From Neurospora tetraspora (Eukaryota > Ascomycota > Sordariomycetes > Sordariales > Sordariaceae): a DNA stretch of 64,000 nucleotides. The translations under genes were made by a program, and so were the position numbers. Below the pieces are notes generated by a model that saw nothing but the letters and a program-made list of their open reading frames with translations, did no database searches and was not told the DNA's origin. Location: contig NW_026944389.1 of NCBI RefSeq assembly GCF_033439725.1, forward strand, positions 1,364,001-1,428,000, written 5' to 3'. Shown in pieces: positions 56,163 through 64,000 of the stretch. Each line of letters starts with the position of its first letter. Position 1 is the stretch's first letter.

Positions 56163-57433
56163 ATTTTCCTCTGTGTGTTGCGATTCTCTTTCGACTTTCT
56201 TTGGTGTATATAGTTCTGTTTGTATCACGGTGACGGTCAGGCAAGAACCTCAATGGATCCTGTGCCGAGGTATGCGCAGAGGAGTGTACAAGTGGAATGG
56301 ATGGATGCGGGTGCCTTTTTAAGCTTAACGGCAACGCGCGGATCCCGGCAACGGAGCTGATGATGATGGGCCACAAAGAAGCCAAACGACAAATTCGAAA
56401 CCTCCAGACCAAAACACTGAAGATGTTGAAGAGTGAAAGTAGAGATCGGATGAATGACAGACTTGTTGCTGACTCGGGTCGCACTCTCGGACGAAAGCAC
56501 CGTTGACACTCACTCAAAAACAGTGCTTGGCTTGGCACTTCGTTGTTGAGACAGGGGCAGGGGCAGTTTCTGTCAGGGGTCAACTGTGGACCCCGTCATC
56601 GCTGGCTGCTGGCTGCTGCACCTAAAAATCGTGCATCCATCAACTGCAGCAGGAAGCATGCCCGCCGTGCCCGCCGTGCATGGCGGGGTGGCAGGTGCTG
56701 ACGGCGACTGGTAGACTGGACGAATCGCTCCCGCACCGCGGTTGGGCCTATCCGGGCAAATGCCCGAGACCCGGCACCGCTTAACCGCTAAGCGACAGCA
56801 CACCCGGCACCAGATACGCCGGATATTTCGGAGATTAAACCGTGCCTACTAGACATCTTCGTGCCTCTACGTAGCCCATCACAGCTAGGTAGGTACTGAG
56901 AGAGAACACCGCTGAACAGATAATGCGGTTTGTGTATATACCTGCACAAAGAAAAAGTTGATAAAAACTCCGGCGTCCAAAAGAGTCCATGCTCCCTCGC
57001 CTCGCCCCGTCTACATACCTTCCTATAGGCAACCAAGTATGCAAATCAACCTAACTTTTGGAATACCTTTCTTTGCCCCGGCCGGATAACCCTCCTGCTA
57101 GTGAAACTCTGATCCTTTTAGTCAACTCAGGCAGTCCCCGCTAGCTGTATCAGCCACTCATACCCATCTACCTCGGTCCATCTCCCGGCACATATGAAGT
57201 AGTGAATGGAGATACCTCAGGACCTCTGATAACCTAGTTCTACTCCCCAAGCTTTGACTCTGCGGCTCGTTGGCTTTTAGGCTGGCTGACGGCTGACTTC
57301 AAATCTCGAGGTGCGAAAGCGCATCGCTCACGTATTTCGACGGCGTTGATACGGGTTCGGCTGGTGGAACTTCCCGCTTGTTCAGGTCCGACTCTGCCAA
57401 TATGTCCATAACAGCCCACCAGTCCTGCTTCCT
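56163..57433. other. Kinase promoter and 3' region of NAA15
   Basis: No supported gene. Short GC-rich direct repeats (CCCGCCGTG twice, near 56660) and ordinary sequence. A few short frames on both strands lack domains. Confidence 0.5.
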
Positions 57434-59690
57434 CTAAGAGCTGAACTTGGCCTTGAGCACTTCCTTGACCTTGGCCGACTGAGCATCGTCAAGAGACTCG
57501 ACCGCCTTCTGAAGCTCAGCGAACTGCTCCTTAACACGAGGGTGCTCGGGGTTGAGCGCCTGAGCAGCGTTCAGGCAGCGCAGTGCAAGAAGGTACTTCT
57601 CTGTAGAATTTGTTAGTAAGAAATCAGGTAGCGGGGCTGTACCAAAACTTACTCCTGCGCATGTAAACATCGAATCCAGCAATCTGGCCCTCAATGTTCT
57701 TGGGGCTGAACTGCAAAATGTTGTTGAGGAACTTCATGGCATCGCCCAAAGGATCCGTCGTGGCAGCGAGCTTGAGGCCGTTCGGGTCGTCGTCTTTCTT
57801 CTTAGGTTCCTCGTCCTTCTTGGCCGTCGCCTTGTTGGGATCTTGCTTGGCAGTCTTCTCAGCGGCCTCGCGCTCGGCCTTCTGAGCCTCCTTGCGGGCC
57901 TTCTTGGCAGCCTTCTTCTTCTCAGCGGCATCATCTCCGTTGGTGGCCTCGCCAGTGCCGTTGGTGCCATTGGCGGCAGCCTGCTGCTTCTCGAACATAT
58001 CGAGGTACAGCTTGACAGCGTCAAGAGCAGCGCGGAAGTAGAAGGGGTGCTCGCGGATGCTATCCTCCCAGCGGATCATGTCGACATAGGCACGGATCTG
58101 ACCCTTGCGAAGGGAGAAGCTGTGGAAGTCGAACTGGTCTTCTTGCCAGATGTCGAAAATGTTGTTGATGGTGGTGAAACGCTTGAGGGCCAAGCCGGTG
58201 TTGCCGCGCCGTTGCCAGGCCTCACCGTCCTCAGTCAAGAACCACATGCACTGCATGTCGGTCAAGTCAGCGAGGGGTCCGCCAACGGTCTCGGCCCTAG
58301 TGAAAAGACCCATGGTCTCGAGAGCCTTCTCGTTCTCGTTGTTCCGTAGCTGGTACTTGGCGGCCTTGGAGTTGATGTAACGATCCTTGGTATCGAGCGA
58401 ACGGGCATGGTCCATGGCCTCGGAGGCCTTGGCGGTATCGCCCTGGTGCTTGAATATCCTAGCCTTGGTCATGTGGAAGTCGACGTTCTTGGGATCGAGC
58501 TCGATAGCCTGCTCAACGTACTCCATGGCCTTGGCAAGGTCGCGGCTGAGGTGGTAGTTGTAATGCTGCGCCAGGAAGTAAAGAGCAGCACCGACACCCT
58601 TGGAGCTGTCGCCGTTCGCTTGCTCAGACCCCTTATGCTCCTTCAGATACTCCTCGGCGAGGGCGAGGACGGCCTCCTTCTTGGCAACATCAGAGTAGAG
58701 GTGCTTCAGGTTGGCGAACACCGAAGGCACACCCCTGTCCAACATGTTGGTAAGATAGCTCTTGGCAGCAGCCTTGAAGCTATCGCCAGTGAGGAAGTTG
58801 AGAGGCAACCTCTTGGCGGCATCCGAGCGAGGGTACTTGGCAGCATACTCGTCGTAGATGGCCTTGAGGGCAGCCTCGTCCTTCTCGTCAATCTCCAAAG
58901 CCCCAATCAGACCCTCGTAGTACTCAGGGTGCTCGGGGTTCCTGTCCAGCAGTGCCCGCCACGCCTTTGCCGCCTCCTCTTTCCTGTTGAGCTGACCCAA
59001 GTAGCGCGCCCGCATCTCCATAACAGCCAACCTGTCCAGGCAGTTCTTGCAGTCGGAGTCGAGGTGCTCGAGCGCCCGCTGGATGTCGCCCCGCTCGGCA
59101 ATAATGGTGTTCTTGTAGAGGAGAGCCTCAGAGTGCTCCTGGTCGGTCTTGAGGGGAACGTTGGTCATGGACTTCTCGTAGGTGGTAAGGATGTTCTCGG
59201 CCTGTTCGAGGCTGCCTTCGAGCTGATAGGCGATCGCAAGAGCAGTCCAGTTCTGGCGGAGATGGGGCTTGGCCTTGAGCATGGCGAACCTGCTCTGGAC
59301 GTAGCCCTGGTAGTCGCGGATCTGGACCTGGAGGACGGCGAGGTCGCGCTGGATCTGTTGGGACTCGGGCTCGAGCTTGAGGGCGAACTTGTAGGCCTTG
59401 ATGGCCTCGTCGAAGTTCTTGTGCTGGCGGTAGAGGATGCCGTAGACGTGCCAGCAGATGTGGGACTTCATGTCGATGGTGAGAGCCTCCTTGGCGAGGG
59501 CAAAGGCCTCCTCGGTCTTGCCCTGGGAGTTCATAATCAGAGCCTTCATGGACATGGTGTCGCCATGCCTGGGGTTCTTCTTGAGAATCTGCTCGGCGGC
59601 CTTCAAGCCGCGCTTGTACTGCTTCTCCTCATAGTGGCGGATGACGGTACGAAAGAGGTTGGCCTCTCTCGTGCTCAGGGTTTGCGGCAT
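57434..59690 (-). CDS. N-terminal acetyltransferase A auxiliary subunit (NAA15/Nat1)
   Basis: A 734-aa TPR superhelix protein that anchors the NatA catalytic subunit NAA10 to the ribosome for co-translational N-terminal acetylation. Minus-strand exons are 59690-57653 and 57600-57434; the short intron starts GTAAGT and joins RRK to KYLLALRCLNAAQ, as in relatives. The start MPQTLSTREANLFR is the family N-terminus; the frame extends upstream, but only from a GTG. Successive helix pairs include YKRGLKAAEQILKKNPRHGDT, ICWHVYGILYRQ, LRQNWTALAIAYQLEG and NPEHPEYYEGL. A Lys/Ala/Glu-rich basic linker (about residues 575-630, KKKAAKKARKEAQKAE) precedes the C-terminal helices and matches the charged insert of NAA15. 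Confidence 0.95.
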
Positions 59691-60599
59691 CGAGGAATGG
59701 ACTGCGGGGTGGGACGATGAGGGACGGTTGTGTTTCGGAGTCGAAGATGACCGCGGGGTTGGGTTGCGGCGGGGGAACGGTTGTCGCGGAGTGTGTTGTT
59801 GTTGAGCTCGGGAGGATGTAGAGGTAAACTCGCGAATTGAGTCGGAGACTGCCACTATGTCAGGTCAGGGATCAGTTCGTGGGGGAGGGGGACGAGGGGC
59901 CGGCCGAGAGTGGACTGGTGGTTTTGGTGAAAGTGGGTGTCGCTGTTCGGTGTCGGGGAGTGGAGCGGAGCCTGGTGGGACAACTCTCTTGCTCTGACAG
60001 CCAACACAGAGGAACACAGAGGGTTTGCACCGCACAAGTACCGGAACCACCTAAGCTTGGGAAATGTGTATACTTACACTCTGCAGCAAAAGGAAATACG
60101 CGTGACGGCCTTATGTGCTTGACAGACGTGACTATTCCAGTCCTTGTCGGCGTCGACGTTGCACTTTCCCCAAACTGCAAGTGGGAGTTTACAGCTGACA
60201 ATTTGATGAGATGGCGGCGGCAGGCGCAGAAACAAAAAGATACTTTCCGCTGATTGGCCAACAGTCGGCGAAGCTCTCCCACTCACCTCCCTATAAGTGG
60301 GGTCAACCCTTTATGTAGCTAAACTCCGGCTCGGCCCTCTCGGTAACGACACCGAAGACACGGAAGCCTCCCGCCAGGCCCCGCGACAACTCCTTCCGAG
60401 ACAATGAGGCATTCTTACAAGCTTGAGTGTAGATGGTTTCGCTTTTTTCTTCCCATATCTCTACAATTACAATCATTCCAGTCATATCGTTACAAACATC
60501 CCAATACGCCATACCCAATGCTATACAAACACTTCACTTACACCTCTTCCCTTTATACCTTCCTGCCTTCATATCCCAACCTCACCACCATCATCATCA
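59691..60599. other. NAA15 promoter and MIX23 3' region
   Basis: About 0.9 kb between two minus-strand genes. No gene or repeat is supported; a CATCATCAT run at about 60590-60602 overlaps the MIX23 stop. Confidence 0.55.
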
Positions 60600-61246
60600 T
60601 CACGCCAACGGCAAATGCTTATCCCTCCTCCACTCCCCCAACGCCTGCTCCCACGTCCTCCCATCACTCCCACACCTCTCCCCCACAATCCCCCACGTCC
60701 TCGTCCGAACAATATTCTCCACGCCCTGCTCCATCCTGATCACGCTCGCAAGTTGCTCCGTCCTCGGCTCCCTAGGGAAAAACCTGGCCGAGTAGGGGTC
60801 TAGCCGCTCATTCACCACCCTCTCCCGATCCTTCTGCTTCTCGGCCTCCCGGATCGCCGCCTCCGGGTCGTCCGGATCCGGCGAGGTGGCCACCAGCGCG
60901 CAGTAGCTGAGAACTTGCGACCGCGCTTGCCACGAGGGGAACAACACTTGGTCTTTGAATTCTTGGCACGCCGAGGGGTCGATTTGTCGGGATAAGGGCC
61001 GCGGAGCCCGTTGGGTGGTGGAGGAGGGGTCGAAGCCCGCGCGGGAGGGAGTGACGAGGGCGTTGAGGTTTTGGGTTATGGTGTCGTCGATGGCGGAGCG
61101 GGAGACTCGTAGGAAGTCTAGGGTTATTAGTGAATGAATGGTAAATGTAATGTTTGTAAGGAGATCTTACCTCGTAGGGTTGCTGTCGAAAAGCAGAACT
61201 GGGGAGTCAGCGCCGGCGCGGACGGCGTGCTTGTTGGCTGGACCAT
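60600..61246 (-). CDS. MIX23 family protein (caffeine-induced death protein 2, Cid2)
   Basis: A 197-aa protein of the Cid2/MIX23 family. Minus-strand exons are 61246-61171 and 61117-60600; the intron starts GTAAGA and ends CCTAG. The start ATG at 61246 lies in the good context ACACCATGGTC; the frame upstream begins only with GTG. Family segments appear in order: LTPQFCFSTATLRDFLRVSR across the splice junction, DDTITQNLNAL, CQEFKDQVLFPSWQARSQVL, YCALVATSPDPDDPE, RLDPYSARFFPREPRTEQLA and ENIVRTRTWGIVGERCG. Four cysteines lie in these blocks. MIX23 in yeast is a disulfide-containing intermembrane-space protein that supports mitochondrial import, while S. pombe Cid2 was named from a caffeine phenotype. 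Which role applies is not visible. Confidence 0.88.
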
Positions 61247-63076
61247 GGTGTTCTTGGGCTTGGGCTTTTCGGCTGGAGGCGCTGCAGTCTGGCCGGTCGT
61301 TGCAGCAGCTTCCCCCTTTTGCGCTGTCCAAAGAAGGTTCGCCACTTTGTCGCTTTTTGCTGAATGTGTTTACTGAGGGTATCACGAAGGTTTTGCCCTT
61401 TGAAGTCGAAATGCGCTGATAATCGTTGATATGGTAATAGGGTATCGTACGTTTAACGATCTGTCAAAAGTCCCAATGACGATGGAAGCAACTGGTGACG
61501 ATCATGGAAGCGGCTGGGTGGGGAGCTGCTGTGGAGTAAGCTGGGGTAGCTTTTGGAGCCGGTGCCAACCAGCTGCCAGCTGTCCGCCAAGCGAGTTATT
61601 TTGTCATGTACACACCATGCCGTCACCATAGCGATATCATCTCACCTCTCTTCGGCGTCGTCCATCAATCACATCGTGATCCCACGGCTGAAGAGTCCCA
61701 AATCTCCCGAGAGACAACCCACTTGCTATGAGATTGGTTATGCACCACTCTGAATCTCCCCTTTCTTCCACTCGACCCTCTTTCTATTAGCTCATGATCA
61801 CATCCTCTCAAATACCATCCGTCACCATCCCCAACTTCACCAAGTACCTCTACTCTACCTATCCTATCTACTACCACAACCCTCATCGAAATCCCAAAAA
61901 CGCCAGGGGATTCTGCACGTCAACCTCAAAGGCTCAGAAAGAAAGAAAGAAAGGGAAAAAAACCCCTTCCGACCCCACTCCCAGATCCGAAACCGACGCC
62001 GCTCGCCGTTTAACCAACACCGACCATCTGCGATCTGCCCGTCTTGCGTCTTGGTTTATTCCGATCGATATCCCCCAGATTTTGCGTTATCGTCCGTCCT
62101 CCTCTGAGGGTCCAGTCCGGTCCCCCTCTCGTTCAAGCCTCCAATCCGGGGCGGGCGGGCGCCGTTCCCTCAAGGGCCTCAAGGGGACGGACGCCATTCA
62201 GCCATGCAGACATGCAGCCATGCAGACATGCAGCCATGCAGCCATCTCCCCCCTTCAAAAGAAAAAAAAAAACCCTTCTTCCCGACAGCCTCTTCTGAAC
62301 CGAACCCCCTTTTTTTCTGAACGGGCATGAGATTGGAAATTACCTGCAGAAAATATCAAGTGATGTTTACATACTAGCCCATTAGTCCTATGGTCTCAGC
62401 CAGCCATCTTTTTGTCTCTGGTGCACCTTTGGTGTCATTCAGCAAGCGCCCCACGAACGCCTCAATTGGTCCCGATTGGGAAATCCCCCAAGAGATATTG
62501 GCGACGATGTGATTGCACATTGCGGGAAGTTAGTCTAACAAAAAAGAGGCGCCGCACCTGATGTCGACGCCTCTCGTCCGACGCTCGGTGAAAAGCCACC
62601 AATTTCCCTTCGTTTTTTTAGTTCGATGTGCTTGCTTGCTGTTGAAGAGAGAGTTGAACTAGTAGTTCAACACTAGTGCTGAGTGCCGAACATTTGTAGG
62701 ATTGGTACCTGACTAGTACACGAGGTAAACCAGGTCTTACCAGGCAACCTTTCTTTTGTGATCCCACTAGCGTGGTTGGTCGGTTGGTTTGTTTTTCTTC
62801 CTTGGTTAGACTCCTTGTCTGGTTGCTCGGCGAAGGTGGACGTGGATTGTTTATAAGCTACACAATTGTACGACATGTCGTCGATCTGCACATCTCCTTC
62901 CCCTTTTCGCTTTTGCTTCATTCATTTTACCTTGTTTACCCTTTCGTACGTAATTTTGTCCAATTCATATGTTTTAATGTCTATGTCCGGAGTCAACAAC
63001 AAAAGCCATGTTTCATCACGTCAGACCTTCAAGGATAGAGCTAGACGATGGCCTCAGTCTCGATAGCGGTCTGGGC
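61247..63076. other. Divergent promoter region, MIX23 and ankyrin gene
   Basis: 1.8 kb without a supported gene. It contains a CATGCAG tandem tract (62201-62245) and A-rich runs near 61940 and 62263. Frames such as 61794-62330 have low-complexity translations and no domain. Confidence 0.5.
62201..62245 (+). repeat. CATGCAG(AC) tandem repeat
   Basis: Five to six units alternating ATGCAGAC and ATGCAGCC, forming a 16-bp higher-order period over 45 bp. Confidence 0.85.
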
Positions 63077-64000
63077 ATGGCGTCTCAGCCATCCTCGCCC
63101 ATGACCCCAAAGCACCTCGCATCTTTTGAGTATATGACGAGGAGCTTGTCGCCGTAAGTCAGAAACCTACCCTTGGTCCTCAATAATTTTACTAAAAAGC
63201 TGGTTAGCACGAACCCATTCAGCACAAACCCGTTCAGCGATGATGCTGCCGCCGGTCTAGACGACCTCTTCCCTGGCGAGGGAAGCCAACCATCACCAGT
63301 ACCACAACCGAGCACCCCATTGAGGGGACTCACTCACCCATCCACACCAAAGACTCAACCACAACCACACACCAGCCCCCTCCTCACCGCAGACCGCCGG
63401 GTAACCAGGACCCTATCACTCAAACTCGGTCCAGTACCAAAAAAGCGTCGCCAAAGCACCACCCAACTCGCCGAGCAGCTTCACCACGCCATTGATAAGA
63501 ACGATACCGGCGCAATCCTCAAGCTCATCAAAGAGGGCCGCATCGACCCCAACATCCAACGGCGGGGATCAAGCCTACCACCCCTTCATGAGGCCCTCGC
63601 CGCTCGTTCCATCGATGCCGCCAACTTCCTCGCCCTCTCAGGCGCAGACCTAGAAGCAACCAACAGGACGAAAGAGACAGCCATCATCACCGCCACCAAG
63701 AACGGATTCCCCAGTGCATCCATCACCTTACTATGCGAACTCGGCGCCAAGGTAGATGCTGTTGACACATTCGGCCGATCAGCGCTTCACTACGCAGCAA
63801 GCAGCCACGGTTCGGCTTCGTCTCCTCCATCCTCTTCGTCTGGGAAATCCAGCGAGGATGACAAGGTAGAAACGGTCAAGATCCTCTGCTCCCACGGCGC
63901 CAACCCAAACCTGCCAGACGAAACAGGCCACATGCCTCTCCACCAAGCGGTCCATAACATCCACCTAGCCGCAGCCAGGCAACTCCTTGACTGCGGTGCC
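63077..64000 (+). CDS. Ankyrin-repeat protein, 5' part (open at window end)
   Basis: The 5' end of a gene that continues past the window. Exons are 63077-63153 and 63208 to at least 64000; the intron starts GTAAGT, has an ACTAA branch and ends GTTAG. The first exon encodes MASQPSSPMTPKHLASF and a short helix. After the junction come NPFSTNPFSDD, a Ser/Pro/Thr-rich disordered stretch, and a KLGPVPKKRRQ basic patch that may be a nuclear signal. Ankyrin repeats start near residue 145: LPPLHEALAARSIDAANFLALSGADLEAT, TAIITATKNG...LLCELGAKVDAVD, GRSALHYAAS with an inserted Ser/Lys loop, then ILCSHGANPNLPDETGHMPLHQAV. Ankyrin repeats are protein-binding modules. Without the C-terminus the family cannot be named. 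Confidence 0.8.

Noticed and set aside
1-64000. CRISPR arrays, operons or prokaryotic-type systems
   Set aside because: The window is eukaryotic, with spliced genes on mixed strands. Its tandem repeats are microsatellites or coding repeats without spacers.

Overview
The window is fungal, from a filamentous ascomycete of the Sordariaceae, most likely a Neurospora species or a very close relative. Reasons: (i) a 362-residue alternative oxidase that reads as Neurospora AOD1, next to a CRZ1-type calcineurin-responsive factor; from memory, aod-1 and crz-1 are also neighbours in N. crassa (NCU07953 and NCU07952); (ii) mostly short introns with GTRNGT starts, CTAAC-like branch sites and YAG ends, and start codons in CAMMATGNC contexts; (iii) two blocks that look destroyed by repeat-induced point mutation (RIP): extremely TpA-rich, with no open frames, in an otherwise GC-balanced, gene-bearing chromosome arm.

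Layout. 1-8.6 kb: aod-1 (+) with a CGG-N7-CGG induction motif, crz-1 (+) and a DUF7053-type protein (-). 8.6-13 kb: no supported gene. 13-21.6 kb: one giant disordered, repeat-rich, coiled-coil protein (about 2,800 aa, +). 23.8-33.5 kb: a secreted TNT-domain NAD glycohydrolase (+), a GLTP/HET-C2 glycolipid transfer protein (-), phospholipase D (+) and Rrp1 (-). 35.5-39.1 kb: a RIP-mutated relic whose left edge resembles the 3' end of a Helitron. 40.3-46.3 kb: aspartate aminotransferase (+), an unrecognised 258-aa protein (-) and a syntaxin-18/Ufe1 t-SNARE (-). 46.9-50.1 kb: an insertion cluster made of a 622-bp TA-flanked MITE with 97-bp terminal inverted repeats, a RIP-mutated gag-only LTR element with 285/270-bp LTRs and a 5-bp target duplication, and a telomere-like TTAGGG-type tract. 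50.7-64 kb: a DHA1-type MFS transporter (+), an intron-containing tRNA-Gly(CCC) (-), a sphingoid long-chain-base kinase (-), the NatA subunit NAA15 (-), a MIX23/Cid2 protein (-) and the 5' part of an ankyrin-repeat gene (+) that leaves the window.

The genes are independent housekeeping, signalling or stress units on mixed strands. No operon or biosynthetic cluster is visible. Lipid themes recur (phospholipase D, sphingoid-base kinase, GLTP), but nothing in the sequence links these genes functionally. Gene models were built by hand from splice motifs and frame continuity; exon coordinates are given in each entry. The most unusual items are the tryptophan/lysine module array in the giant protein, the TA-flanked MITE beside a gag-only LTR element whose Gag zinc knuckle now has tyrosine codons at every ligand position, the Helitron-like edge of the 3.7-kb relic, and the tRNA-Gly with altered D- and T-loop residues.
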